Shown here: positions 27,467 through 37,300 of the stretch, piece by piece
How the letters are laid out: the number at the start of each line of letters is the position of its first letter
Position numbering within the stretch: position 1 is the stretch's first letter
DNA from: Micavibrio aeruginosavorus ARL-13
Lineage (GTDB): Bacteria; Pseudomonadota; Alphaproteobacteria; Micavibrionales; Micavibrionaceae
Length of the DNA: 64,000 nucleotides
NCBI RefSeq assembly: GCF_000226315.1
Contig: NC_016026.1
Location: 1,178,001-1,242,000 of the forward strand
Direction of reading: 5' to 3'
Translations under genes and position numbers: made by a program
Notes under the pieces: model-generated
The model's database searches: none
The model's input: only the letters and a program-made list of their open reading frames with translations
Told to the model about the DNA's origin: nothing

Positions 27467-28567
27467 ATGTCTGCAAAAAAGACCGTTTTTGCTGTTGTTT
27501 CTGTTTTGCTGGTGGCAGCCGGGGCATCGGCGTATTTTGTGAATGGATTTATCACTCAGCCGAAAGACGCTCAAACGGTCAGCGGTGGAAATGGTGGCAG
27601 CAACATGCAGGCGGTCGCCGTTGAGGCCGAGGCCCCAACCATCGGATCAATCAATCGAACCATCGAAGCCGTTGGGACATTGATCTCGGACGAATCCGTG
27701 GTGCTAAGCCCCGAGCTGGCGGGGCGTGTCAGCGAAATTTCTTTTAACGAGGGCGAAGCCGTCACAATTGGTCAGTCATTGATCAAGCTGGATGCCACCG
27801 TCAATGCGGCGGAGCTTGCCGAGGCGGAAGCCGCGCTGGCGTTAAGCGTTGCCAACCATAGCCGGGCCGAGCGCCTGTTCAAAAGTGGAAGCGGCACAGA
27901 ACGTGCGCGTGATGAAGCCCTGTCGGCGATGAATGCGGATAAAGCGCGCGTGGATTTGGCAAAAGCGCGGCTTAATAAAATGGATATTAAGGCCCCCTTC
28001 AATGGGGTTGCGGGCCTGCGTAATGTCAGTGTTGGTGATTATGTCACGCCGGGGCAATCCTTGACCAATATTGAGAAAATCGATGTATTGAAAGTCGATT
28101 TTCGCATTCCTGAAGTCTATCTTGGCTCTCTGCGTCAGGGGCAAAAAATCAATGTTCGTGTTGACGCGTTTGCGGGGCGGGTTTTTGATGGTGAAGTGTT
28201 CGCTGTCAATCCGCGGATTGATGAATCCGGGCGCAGTATTATCCTGCGCGCGCGGCTGGATAATGATGAGTTGATCTTACGACCCGGTTTATTTGCGCGG
28301 GTTAATTTGATTGTTGAAAATCGTGACAATGCGTTGATGATACCGGAACAGGCCCTGTGGCCGCAGGGTAATCAGCAAGCCGTTTACACGATTGTTGATA
28401 ATAAACCTGTTCTGGTCACCGTTCAAACCGGATTGCGCCGGAACGGCATGGTAGAAATTACCGAAGGACTAAGCGCCGATGATATTGTCGTGACCGCAGG
28501 GCAAATGAAAATACGCCCCAATTCATCGGTGACGATTATTCCCACAAACGCCGCAGCAGGGGAATAA
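27467..28567 (+). CDS. RND efflux periplasmic adaptor subunit
   Basis: About 366 residues from the ATG at 27467; the longer frame from 27383 runs through the terminator hairpin and is rejected. It has an N-terminal membrane anchor (TVFAVVSVLLVAAGASAYFV). The lipoyl halves are GRVSEISFNEGEAVTIGQSLIKLD and APFNGVAGLRNVSVGDYVTPGQ. A short helical hairpin lies between them, with the beta-barrel and membrane-proximal domains after. It connects the inner membrane RND pump to an outer membrane factor that is not encoded here. The RND gene follows after 3 bp. Confidence 0.94.
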   Translation: MSAKKTVFAVVSVLLVAAGASAYFVNGFITQPKDAQTVSGGNGGSNMQAVAVEAEAPTIGSINRTIEAVGTLISDESVVLSPELAGRVSEISFNEGEAVTIGQSLIKLDATVNAAELAEAEAALALSVANHSRAERLFKSGSGTERARDEALSAMNADKARVDLAKARLNKMDIKAPFNGVAGLRNVSVGDYVTPGQSLTNIEKIDVLKVDFRIPEVYLGSLRQGQKINVRVDAFAGRVFDGEVFAVNPRIDESGRSIILRARLDNDELILRPGLFARVNLIVENRDNALMIPEQALWPQGNQQAVYTIVDNKPVLVTVQTGLRRNGMVEITEGLSADDIVVTAGQMKIRPNSSVTIIPTNAAAGE

Positions 28568-28570
28568 GTC

Positions 28571-31500
28571 ATGAACCTGCCTGCGCTGTGTATCAATCGT
28601 CCGGTCTTTGCCACGGTGATGAGCCTGATGCTCGTGCTGATTGGCCTGATTTCCTATGATCGTTTAACAGTGCGGGAATACCCGAATATTGACGAGCCGA
28701 TTGTCACCGTATCCACCACCTATGGCGGTGCATCGGCGGAGATTATCGAAAGCCAGATTACTCAACCCTTGGAAGATTCTTTGTCCGGGATTGAGGGGAT
28801 TCAATATATCACCTCGGTCAGCCGCGAGGAGCGCAGCCAGATCACCGTGACATTCCAGGTCGATCGCGATGTCGACGTGGCCGCCAATGATGTGCGTGAC
28901 CGTGTCAGCCGGGCACGAAATGATTTGCCCGATGATGTTGATGAACCCGTCATTGCCAAAGTTGAGGCCGATGCCCAGCCGATTATTTATCTGGCTTTTT
29001 CCAGCGACCGCATGAGCTCACTCGACGTTTCTGATTACGTTGATCGCAACGTAAAGGATCGTTTGCAAATTATTCCCGGCGTGGCCGAGGCCAATATTCT
29101 GGGTGAACGCCGGTATTCGATGCGGCTGTGGTTGGACCGAGCGCGCTTGGCGGCCTATAACATCACGGTGCAGGATGTTGAAAATGCCCTGCGCCAACAA
29201 AATATCGAAATCCCCGCCGGGCGCATTGAAAGTGTCGAGCGCGAATATACGGTTTTAAGTGAAACCGACCTGCGCACCGTACAGCAATTCGAAGACATGA
29301 TCCTGCGACAGGATAATGGGTATCTTGTTCGCTTGCGCGATGTGGCGCGGGTTGAGTTGGGACCGGAAGATGAACGCCGCATCACCCGGTTTAACGGGCA
29401 AAGCGCTGTAGCGATTGGAATTGTCAAGCAATCGGTCGCCAACCCGTTAGAGGTGTCACAGGCCCTGCGTGCCTTGTTGCCTGAATTGGAAACACAATTG
29501 CCCGAAGGCATGCGTGTCGCCATCGCCTATGATTCATCCATCTTCATTGAGGAATCGATTAAGGCCGTTTACCACACCATTGGCGAAGCCGTGGTTCTGG
29601 TCGCTCTGGTCGTGTTTTTCTTCCTGCGCACCGGGCGGGCGACGATTATTCCGCTGGTGACCATCCCCGTATCACTGATCGGGGCCATGGCGATGATGTA
29701 TGTTTTCGGATTTTCCATTAACACGCTGACCTTGCTGGCCATGGTTCTGGCTATTGGTCTGGTGGTGGATGATGCAATTGTCATGCTGGAAAATATTTAT
29801 CGCCATATCGAAATGGGTAAAAAACCCATCGAGGCGGCCATGCAGGGCAGCAAGGAAATCGTCTTTGCCATTGTGGCCATGACCATTACATTGGCCACGG
29901 TTTATGCCCCGATTGGCTTTATGGAAGGGCGCACCGGGCGTTTATTTACTGAATTTGCGCTGACGCTGGCTGGCGCTGTGCTTGTTTCGGGGTTTGTGGC
30001 CCTAACCCTGACACCAATGATGTGTTCACGCATGTTGAAACACGAAGAAAATCATAGTTGGTTTTATCGCTTTTCTGAAAATCTGTTGAATGGTTTGACC
30101 GAAGCTTATAAAAAGTCGCTCGAGGCTGTTTTGCATGTGCGGCCTTTGGTGATTGTTGTTGGTTTGACTGTGGCCGGGTTGGCAGGATGGTTGTTCACCC
30201 AAATTCCATCGGAATTATCTCCGACCGAAGACCGCGGAAATATCGTGGCCATCGCATCCGCACCGGAAGGCGCATCAATTGAATATACAGACCGTTATGT
30301 TCGCCAGATGGAAGAGCTGGCCAATACATTACCGGAAGTGAACCGCGTTTTCGCCGTTGTTGGTTTTCCGCAAGTATCGAACGGCCGTATGTTTATTCGT
30401 ATGGAGGATTGGGCGGATCGTGACCGATCGCAACAGGAAATGGCCGCCGAATTGGCCCCGAAAATGCGGCAAATCCCCGGTGTAGTGGCGTTTCCAACCA
30501 ACCCGCCATCATTGGGCCAGCGCGCCGGAACAAAACCGGTGCAGGTTGTTGTGATGTCAACGGACACATATCCGCAAATCAACGCATTGGCGGAGCAGAT
30601 TATCGACCGTGTTGCCGATCATCCGTCCATGTCGGGGATTGAAACCGACCTGAAACTGAACAAACCGCAATTGCGTGTGGATGTTGATCGCGATAAATCT
30701 GCAGATATGGGGATTGATGCCGCAACATTGGGGCGCACCATGGAAACCATGCTGGGCGGGCGTCAGGTCACGCGTTTTAAGCGCGAAGGCAAGCAATATG
30801 ACGTGATTTTGCAAGTCGCCGATGTCGATCGTAAAAATCCGCAGGATATTACGAATATTTATGTTCGTGGGCAGGGTGGTGACATGGTGCCATTATCCAA
30901 CCTGATTACTGTTCAGGAATCCGTCGCCCCGCGCGAATTGAACCACTTCAACAAATTAAGGGCGGTGACGATTACCGCCAACGTGAATGATGGATACACG
31001 CTGGGCGAAGCATTGGCCGTTATTGAGCGGGCTGCCAATGAAGTGCTGCCCGCCAGTGCGCAACTGGACTACAACGGCATTTCCCGGGAATTCAAGGAAA
31101 GCAGTTCCAGCCTGTATGTCACTTTTGTTTTGGCGCTGTTCTTTATTTACCTTGTTCTGGCGGCACAGTTTGAAAGTTTCCGTGATCCGTTCATCATCAT
31201 GCTGACTGTTCCGTTGTCTATGACGGGAGCGTTGCTGGCGTTGTATTTCACCAATGGCACATTGAATGTGTACAGCCAGATTGGTTTGGTGACCTTGATC
31301 GGGTTGATTACCAAGCACGGTATTTTGATCGTGGAATTTGCCAATCAGGCGCAGGAAGCTGGAAAACACCGTGCCGAAGCCGTGGTTGATGCCGCTATTC
31401 AGCGTTTGCGCCCGATTTTGATGACAACGGGGGCCATGGTTCTGGGGGCACTGCCATTAGCATTGGCCAGCGGGGCTGGGGCCGAAAGCCGCCAATCCAT

Positions 31501-31639
31501 TGGCTGGGTTATCGTGGGTGGGTTGCTGGTGGGGACGTTGTTCACGCTCTACGTCATTCCCACTGTCTATACCTATCTGTCCAGCCGCAAATGGATTCAT
31601 GCGACCGGTGACAATCCAACCCCCGTCGCGGCGGAATAA
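28571..31639 (+). CDS. RND multidrug efflux transporter (HAE1 family)
   Basis: A 1022-residue inner membrane pump with the usual two-fold repeat: one membrane helix at residues 12-30, a large periplasmic domain, helices 335-540, a second periplasmic domain, and helices at the end. The proton-relay acidic pair is visible in LVVDDAIVMLENIYRH of the fourth helix. The ends of the porter loops (TVSTTYGGASAEIIESQITQ) match the family. Substrates cannot be told from sequence. Its stop abuts the stop of the convergent aldo-keto reductase gene with no spacing. Confidence 0.95.
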   Translation: MNLPALCINRPVFATVMSLMLVLIGLISYDRLTVREYPNIDEPIVTVSTTYGGASAEIIESQITQPLEDSLSGIEGIQYITSVSREERSQITVTFQVDRDVDVAANDVRDRVSRARNDLPDDVDEPVIAKVEADAQPIIYLAFSSDRMSSLDVSDYVDRNVKDRLQIIPGVAEANILGERRYSMRLWLDRARLAAYNITVQDVENALRQQNIEIPAGRIESVEREYTVLSETDLRTVQQFEDMILRQDNGYLVRLRDVARVELGPEDERRITRFNGQSAVAIGIVKQSVANPLEVSQALRALLPELETQLPEGMRVAIAYDSSIFIEESIKAVYHTIGEAVVLVALVVFFFLRTGRATIIPLVTIPVSLIGAMAMMYVFGFSINTLTLLAMVLAIGLVVDDAIVMLENIYRHIEMGKKPIEAAMQGSKEIVFAIVAMTITLATVYAPIGFMEGRTGRLFTEFALTLAGAVLVSGFVALTLTPMMCSRMLKHEENHSWFYRFSENLLNGLTEAYKKSLEAVLHVRPLVIVVGLTVAGLAGWLFTQIPSELSPTEDRGNIVAIASAPEGASIEYTDRYVRQMEELANTLPEVNRVFAVVGFPQVSNGRMFIRMEDWADRDRSQQEMAAELAPKMRQIPGVVAFPTNPPSLGQRAGTKPVQVVVMSTDTYPQINALAEQIIDRVADHPSMSGIETDLKLNKPQLRVDVDRDKSADMGIDAATLGRTMETMLGGRQVTRFKREGKQYDVILQVADVDRKNPQDITNIYVRGQGGDMVPLSNLITVQESVAPRELNHFNKLRAVTITANVNDGYTLGEALAVIERAANEVLPASAQLDYNGISREFKESSSSLYVTFVLALFFIYLVLAAQFESFRDPFIIMLTVPLSMTGALLALYFTNGTLNVYSQIGLVTLIGLITKHGILIVEFANQAQEAGKHRAEAVVDAAIQRLRPILMTTGAMVLGALPLALASGAGAESRQSIGWVIVGGLLVGTLFTLYVIPTVYTYLSSRKWIHATGDNPTPVAAE

Positions 31640-32689
31640 TCAGTACGGAATGGGATAATTGCGGTAGACGCGGTCAATATCGGCCAGCGTGTCGTTGGAT
31701 AATTCCAGATCAAACGCATTCATATTGGATTTCAATTGATCCATTGATGTAGCGCCGATAATCGTAGATGTAACAAACGGCTGCATATCGCAGAATTTTA
31801 ACGCCATCTGGCATGGGTCCAGCCCATGTTTTTTCGCCACGGCGTGATATTCGGCCACCGCCTTGTGCGCATTGTTGCTGTCGCGGTGAAGCGGACGTGT
31901 ATCCAGCGACCAACGTGATCCGGCTGGCCGCGCCCCATTGGCGTATTTCCCGGATATAAATCCCCCGGCCAGCGGTGACCACGGCAGATATGCAATATTG
32001 TCACGTATGCAGGTTTCGGCCATCCACGGTTCATCAACACGGTTGAGCAGGGAGTACTCATTCTGCATCGACACCATGGGGGTCAGGCCATTTTGCGTGG
32101 CAATCCGGTTATAGGCCATTACGCCCCACGGCGTTTCGTTGGACAGTCCGGCATGACGAATTTTTCCGGCGCGGACCAGTTCGGTCAATGTTTGCAGAAC
32201 ATCGAGGAAATTATCTTCGATTTCCGCAGTTGTTTGTGTCGTAAAATCGACCGCACCACCCCAATGGTTGCGGAAATGCGGGTAGGGACGATTGGGCCAG
32301 TGCAGTTGGTAAAGGTCGATATAATCGGTTTGTAAACGGTTTAAGCTGCCCTCAACCGCTTGCAATATATTGGCACGGTCAATTTTGGATTTGCCATCCC
32401 GTACCCATGCTATCCCGGATCCGGCAATCTTTGTTGCCAGGATGATTTTGTCCCGATTTTTCCGTGATGCAAACCATGTGCCGATGATCTGTTCGGTTTT
32501 GCCATAGGTATCCGGTGTTGGCGGCACGGCATACATTTCCGCCGTGTCGAAAAAATTGACGCCGTTTGTGGTGGCGTAATCCATCTGTTCGTGGCCTTCG
32601 GCTTCGGTATTCTGCCGGCCCCATGTCATGGTGCCAAGGCAGATACGGGATACAGACAAGCCGGTGTTGCCCAGGGTTGAATAACGCAT
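31640..32689 (-). CDS. Aldo-keto reductase (Tas-like)
   Basis: A 349-residue NADP-dependent oxidoreductase with a TIM barrel. The catalytic tetrad region is visible as NFFDTAEMYAVPP (Asp, Tyr), KIILATKI (Lys) and LYQLHWPNR (His). QMALKFC and GATSMDQLKSNMNAFD near the C-terminus bind the cofactor. It belongs to the subgroup of E. coli Tas and related proteins. Substrate is unknown. It lies 4 bp after the SulP gene on the same strand and is probably cotranscribed. Confidence 0.92.
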   Translation of the reverse strand: MRYSTLGNTGLSVSRICLGTMTWGRQNTEAEGHEQMDYATTNGVNFFDTAEMYAVPPTPDTYGKTEQIIGTWFASRKNRDKIILATKIAGSGIAWVRDGKSKIDRANILQAVEGSLNRLQTDYIDLYQLHWPNRPYPHFRNHWGGAVDFTTQTTAEIEDNFLDVLQTLTELVRAGKIRHAGLSNETPWGVMAYNRIATQNGLTPMVSMQNEYSLLNRVDEPWMAETCIRDNIAYLPWSPLAGGFISGKYANGARPAGSRWSLDTRPLHRDSNNAHKAVAEYHAVAKKHGLDPCQMALKFCDMQPFVTSTIIGATSMDQLKSNMNAFDLELSNDTLADIDRVYRNYPIPY

Positions 32690-32693
32690 GATT

Positions 32694-34421
32694 TTACTCT
32701 TTCGCTTCTGTGGCCATCAAGTCCGCGGCGCGCTTGACGCCCTCGGCAAAATTATGGGTCAGGATCAGGTCCGGATAATGTTGGAACAGCTTCATGCTGA
32801 CCATTATTTTCATTGGCTCTGGTTGCACCCCGGTCAAAATCACGCGGATATTGGCGCGGTGGCATCGGCGGATAAATTCCTCTAGAGCGGTTTCACCGCT
32901 GGAATCAATCATCGGTACTTGCCCCATGCGCAGGATGAAGATTTTCGGTTTCACCACCATCTGGTCTAAAACGTCCAGAAGACGGGATGAAACACCAAAG
33001 AATAGTGGCCCGCGCAATTGATAGGCCTCAACACCCTCTGGCAAGTGGGACCGCATGTCGTAATGCTGATCTTCGTGCCGAACGATGTCGGCCACATCGG
33101 ATTCGACCAACGTAATGTGTGTTTGCATTTCAAAGGCATGGGTCATGCGTACCATGAATAATATGGCCGCCATGATAACGCCGACCTCAATGGCCACCGT
33201 TAAATCCACCGCGACGGTCAGGGCGAAGGTGATGAGCAAAACAGCCTTGTCCCCCCACGGGGATTTGAGCAGGTGGATGAATTTTTCATGCTCGCTCATA
33301 TTCCACGCCACGATCACCAGGACAGAAGCCAGTACGGCCAGCGGGATATAGGATGCAAGCGGTGCAAGAAACAAAATAAATCCAAGCACGAAAACAGCAT
33401 GCAACATGCCGGATACCGGTGATTTTGCCCCGGATCGAATGTTGGTGGCCGTGCGGGCGATGGCTCCGGTTGCGGGCATGCCGCCGAACAGGGCGCTGGC
33501 ACAATTGGCCACACCTTGCCCCACCAGTTCACAGTTTGATTTATGGCGCCGCCCGGTCATCCCATCGGCCACCACAGCCGACAGCAGGGATTCAACCCCC
33601 GCCAAAAATGCGATGGTCAGGGCCGATGGGATCAATTCGGCTACACGCGTTGCCGTAATGCCCTCGGGCCATGACGGTGCGGGGATGGTGTTGGGAATGC
33701 CGCCAAAGACGGACCCAATGGTGGGCACGTCCATCTTTGTGACATAAACCAGGACAGATGCAAAAACGACCGCTACCAAAAACCCCGGAATTTTGGGCGC
33801 AAAGCGGCGTAGGCCGATAATGATACCCAGGCCCAAGGCGGCGATTAAAACACTGCCCTGCATGACCGTATCGCGCGCGTGCCAGAAAGCACCAACCTTC
33901 TCAAAAAACTCACCCGGAACGTGGTCCATTTGCAGGCCGAAAAGATCTTTGATCTGGCTGGTGAAGATAATCACCGCGATACCGGCGGTAAAACCTGTAA
34001 TAACTGGCTGGGGGATATATTTGATCCATGTGCCCAACCGTGCCAACCCGGCAACAACCAATATGGCCCCGGCCATCAGCGTGGCGATGACCAACCCTTC
34101 ATACCCAAATTTTTCAATGACGTTATAAATGACAACAACGAACGCCCCGGTCGGACCACCAATTTGAAATCGGCTGCCACCCAAAGCGGAAATCAGGAAG
34201 CCAGCGACGATCAGCGTAATCAGCCCCTTGTCCGGTGTGGTACCCGACGCAATTCCCAACGCCATGGCGAGCGGCAGGGCCACAATTGCCACCGTTAAAC
34301 CCGCAATAACGTCATCACGAAAATCAGATGCCCGGTATCCCTGTTGCAGGACGACAAACAATTTCGGGATATAAAGATGCCACCATTTCGGGGCCAGAGA
34401 TGCTGCGGGTGCTGAAGACAT
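32694..34421 (-). CDS. SulP family anion transporter with STAS domain
   Basis: About 575 residues from the ATG at 34421, which has AAGGAG upstream; the ATG at 34439 overlaps that site. There are ten or more membrane helices with DVIAGLTVAIVALPLAMALGIASG at the start and GGPTGAFVVVIYNVI, the SulP signature. A cytoplasmic STAS domain (about 440-570) carries MIDSSGETALEEF. Family members exchange sulfate, bicarbonate or other anions, and the substrate here is not clear. The upstream interval of about 60 bp shows nothing definite. Confidence 0.93.
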   Translation of the reverse strand: MSSAPAASLAPKWWHLYIPKLFVVLQQGYRASDFRDDVIAGLTVAIVALPLAMALGIASGTTPDKGLITLIVAGFLISALGGSRFQIGGPTGAFVVVIYNVIEKFGYEGLVIATLMAGAILVVAGLARLGTWIKYIPQPVITGFTAGIAVIIFTSQIKDLFGLQMDHVPGEFFEKVGAFWHARDTVMQGSVLIAALGLGIIIGLRRFAPKIPGFLVAVVFASVLVYVTKMDVPTIGSVFGGIPNTIPAPSWPEGITATRVAELIPSALTIAFLAGVESLLSAVVADGMTGRRHKSNCELVGQGVANCASALFGGMPATGAIARTATNIRSGAKSPVSGMLHAVFVLGFILFLAPLASYIPLAVLASVLVIVAWNMSEHEKFIHLLKSPWGDKAVLLITFALTVAVDLTVAIEVGVIMAAILFMVRMTHAFEMQTHITLVESDVADIVRHEDQHYDMRSHLPEGVEAYQLRGPLFFGVSSRLLDVLDQMVVKPKIFILRMGQVPMIDSSGETALEEFIRRCHRANIRVILTGVQPEPMKIMVSMKLFQHYPDLILTHNFAEGVKRAADLMATEAKE

Positions 34422-34481
34422 GGTAAGGGACTCCTTCAATGCGCCAGCATAGGCCTGCCAAACCCGTTTTTAAAGGGGATA

Positions 34482-35555
34482 TTACGCCCGTGCGTATTGT
34501 ACAGGCAGACTAACCGCATCAGCATGGCCCAGCGTTATGGCCGCATTGACAGGCCAATAGGGGTTGCGCAGCAATTCACGGCCCAGAAGGACCAGATCGG
34601 CTTTTCCCTCGCGAATAATCGCATCGGCCTGTTCCGGCGTTGTGATCAAACCGACGGCGGCGGACATGATACCCCCCTGATTTCGCACGGCATCGGCCAG
34701 CGGTACCTGATACCCCGGTCCAACCGGATAATGTTGTGCATCACCAGAACGTAAACCACCGCTGGAGCAATCAACAAGATCAACACCAGCGGATTTTAAT
34801 TTGCGGGCAAGGGCGACGGAATCCTCGACGGTCCAACCGCCGTCAACCCAATCGGTTGCCGAAATGCGGACGGTCAGGGGCAAATGGTCGGGCCATACGG
34901 TTTGAACGGCGGCCACAACCTCCATCAACGCGCGGCAACGATTGCCAAACGATCCGCCATATTGATCATCGCGTGTATTGGTGAGGGGGGAAAGGAAGGA
35001 ATGCAGCAAATACCCATGCGCCGCATGAATTTCCAGCCATTCGTATCCGGCCGTCACCGCACGCGCGGCGGAATCGCGGAAGGCGTGCACAATTGCGGTG
35101 ATTTCCGCGTGGTTCAGGGCATGGGGAACTTTATTCTGATGGCCACCAAAAGCTTCGTTGGTGGGGCCAACAACATCCCAGCCGCCGTCGTTATTTCCAA
35201 GATGATGACCACCTTCCCATGGCACGGCGGAGCTGGCCTTGCGCCCGGCATGGCCAATTTGAATACCGGGAATGGCGCCATGATGTTTTATCATCGCATT
35301 GATGCGCGCCAGTGGTTCAATTTGGCTGTCTTTCCACAACCCGGCGCAGGCAGGGGTAATGCGGCCTTCCGCTGTGACGCCTGTGGCCTCGGCAATAACC
35401 AATCCTACTCCACCAATCGCGCGCGTGGTCAGGTGCGCCAGATGCCAGTCATTGGCATGACCATCCACCGATGAATACTGGCACATGGGTGACATGCCAA
35501 TGCGGTTGCGAAGGGTGATCGATTTAATCGTCAGCGGGTCAAACAGATGGGGCAT
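34482..35555 (-). CDS. NADH:flavin oxidoreductase, Old Yellow Enzyme (YqjM/NamA type)
   Basis: About 357 residues (MPHLFDPLTIKSITLRNRIGMSPMCQYS). The FMN-binding active site includes MCQYS (the Cys typical of the YqjM class), QIGHAGRKAS, and EIHAAHGYLLHSFLSPLTNTRDDQYGGS with the catalytic His pair. It reduces activated C=C bonds with NADPH. It is the last gene of the Zur operon and its start overlaps the end of zur by 17 bp. Whether it belongs to the same pathway or is just carried along cannot be told. Confidence 0.9.
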   Translation of the reverse strand: MPHLFDPLTIKSITLRNRIGMSPMCQYSSVDGHANDWHLAHLTTRAIGGVGLVIAEATGVTAEGRITPACAGLWKDSQIEPLARINAMIKHHGAIPGIQIGHAGRKASSAVPWEGGHHLGNNDGGWDVVGPTNEAFGGHQNKVPHALNHAEITAIVHAFRDSAARAVTAGYEWLEIHAAHGYLLHSFLSPLTNTRDDQYGGSFGNRCRALMEVVAAVQTVWPDHLPLTVRISATDWVDGGWTVEDSVALARKLKSAGVDLVDCSSGGLRSGDAQHYPVGPGYQVPLADAVRNQGGIMSAAVGLITTPEQADAIIREGKADLVLLGRELLRNPYWPVNAAITLGHADAVSLPVQYARA

Positions 35556-35985
35556 TATGATCATCACATTTCATGCACACGCCACGGATTTCCATGGAGG
35601 TGGCGAGGGGTTTAAAACCAACCCCCTTAAAATGTGAGTCTTTCAGGATCTTTTCAAGGGCTGGAATTTGCATTTCTTGCACATCACCGCATGATTGGCA
35701 TATGGCAAATTGCGCGCTGTGCTCATGTCCATGCCCGTCACAGCATAAAACATACGCGTTCAGGCTCTCAATTCGATGGATCAGATGAACGGATTCCAGA
35801 AATTCCAACGCCCGGTACACGGTTGGCGGTTTTGTTCCATCCGGCATCAAACGCAGAACGTCATAGGCCCCGACCGGTTTATCGGCCTTGGCAATGACGC
35901 CGAAAACATCGCGACGCGGGTCGGTTAAACGCGCGCCAAGTTCGGCACAGATATTTTCAAGTTTGTTCGATACGCTGCACGTCAT
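35539..35985 (-). CDS. zur: Fur-family metal regulator, Zur-like
   Basis: A 148-residue winged-helix repressor. PPTVYRALEFLESVHLIHRIES is the recognition helix region. AYVLCCDGHGHEHSAQFAICQSCGD matches the E. coli Zur signature (the SYVLC and FICDRCG region). CQSC and CMKC supply the structural zinc site, and CDGHGHEH the regulatory ligands. It should repress transcription when zinc is plentiful. It is embedded in the operon, 2 bp after the cysteine synthase fusion. It is the obvious candidate to bind the two palindromes at 41006-41036, which would make the circuit self-regulated. Zur rather than Fur/PerR is favoured but not proven. Confidence 0.83.
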   Translation of the reverse strand: MTCSVSNKLENICAELGARLTDPRRDVFGVIAKADKPVGAYDVLRLMPDGTKPPTVYRALEFLESVHLIHRIESLNAYVLCCDGHGHEHSAQFAICQSCGDVQEMQIPALEKILKDSHFKGVGFKPLATSMEIRGVCMKCDDHNAPSV

Positions 35986-35987
35986 AA

Positions 35988-37298
35988 TTATGCGGCCCGC
36001 TTTTGCTGTTCATTGCGCCAGGCCAGCATACCGCCGCCCAGGCCGAAGGCCTGATACCCGCGCGATTGCAGGTAAGCGGCATAACGCGCCGTTTTTTCAC
36101 CGACGGGGCAAGCCAGCAAGATCGGGCGGTCTTTTGCAAACGGATCCGCCGCATCAATCATCGGCTCCAGCAATTCCCATGGAATGTTGATCGAACCGGG
36201 AATGGACATCATTTTGAAGGCCAGGTTCCCGCGCACGTCAATAATCAACGGATTGTGTTCCGCAATCCACGTATTGGCTTGGGCGGCGGGAACAGCGAAT
36301 TGGTCGTTGGATACGGTGTATTCAAAGGCCTGCAGGCTGCCCGGTTTTTGTTTTTGGTTAAACAGATGCGGGCGGCGTTGGCGGACATAATCCGTATACC
36401 ATTCACCACGATCACAAACGATAAACACGGCGGATTTACGTTCCGTCAAACTGTCGTCAATGGTGCGCAAATATTTCAGCGCACCCAGATAACTTGCGCC
36501 ACTGGTCGGGCCGCACATAATGGCGCATTTTTTGACCAGATCCATCATGGCATCAACGGCTTCGCCGGAATCAACGTAAACGAAATCGGCGTAATGTTCT
36601 TTGGTGAACAATCCGGATTCCCACATTTGATCCATCGAACGAATACCCGGAATGAAATCATTCTTGCTGGCACAAATACCGATGGTTTTCAGGCCAGTGC
36701 TGCCCTCATCACGAATACGACGCGCGGCACCCAATGTGGAACCCGATGTTCCCAATCCACCAAAGAAATAATCAACACGGCCCAGATCATCGGCAATTTC
36801 CTTACCCGTTGTCTGGTAATGAATATCCGGGTTTTTCGGGTTGGTGAATTGTGACGGGAAATAGGCTTTCTCCGGGTCGTCCTTCACCGCCTTTTCGATC
36901 AGGAATTGCGGGTCGTTCGGGTCATTCGGGTCGAAACATTCGCTGCCGCCCAAAACTTCCTCAATCTCCGCGCCCAGCATGCGGATGATATCCTTCACGC
37001 CGTCTACTTTGGCCAGATAGGTGATCAGTTTCGTTTCTACGCCATAGGTGCTGGCGATCAGTTGCAAGGCCTTGGCCGTGTTGCCGGACGAATTTTCGTA
37101 GATCGTCTGACCCTTGGCCTGAATATCCGCGATATCATCACGGATCATGCCCCATGCCACGCGGTCTTTCACCGAACCGAACGGGTTCATCATTTCCATT
37201 TTGGCATACAGATCGATATTCTTCAGGCCGTGCACCTCCGCCGGGATTTTCAGCAGGGGGGTGTTGCCGATCATGTCGGTAATGCGGTCATAAATCAT
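35988..37298 (-). CDS. Cysteine synthase-like PLP enzyme fused to a rhodanese domain
   Basis: A 436-residue fusion. Residues 1-320 are a fold type II PLP enzyme of the O-acetylserine sulfhydrylase/CBS group: NPFGSVKDRVAWGMI carries the PLP lysine, ENSSGNTAKAL is the phosphate/substrate loop, and GGLGTSGSTLGAARRI is the PLP phosphate loop. Residues 335-436 are a rhodanese domain with the catalytic Cys in LLACPVGEKTARYA. The combination suggests a sulfur transfer or beta-replacement reaction. SbnA, the diaminopropionate-forming relative of staphyloferrin B synthesis, belongs to the same superfamily, but I cannot assign that activity. It is cotranscribed, 2 bp after the Y4yA-like gene. Confidence 0.85.
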   Translation of the reverse strand: MIYDRITDMIGNTPLLKIPAEVHGLKNIDLYAKMEMMNPFGSVKDRVAWGMIRDDIADIQAKGQTIYENSSGNTAKALQLIASTYGVETKLITYLAKVDGVKDIIRMLGAEIEEVLGGSECFDPNDPNDPQFLIEKAVKDDPEKAYFPSQFTNPKNPDIHYQTTGKEIADDLGRVDYFFGGLGTSGSTLGAARRIRDEGSTGLKTIGICASKNDFIPGIRSMDQMWESGLFTKEHYADFVYVDSGEAVDAMMDLVKKCAIMCGPTSGASYLGALKYLRTIDDSLTERKSAVFIVCDRGEWYTDYVRQRRPHLFNQKQKPGSLQAFEYTVSNDQFAVPAAQANTWIAEHNPLIIDVRGNLAFKMMSIPGSINIPWELLEPMIDAADPFAKDRPILLACPVGEKTARYAAYLQSRGYQAFGLGGGMLAWRNEQQKRAA

Positions 37299-37300
37299 GA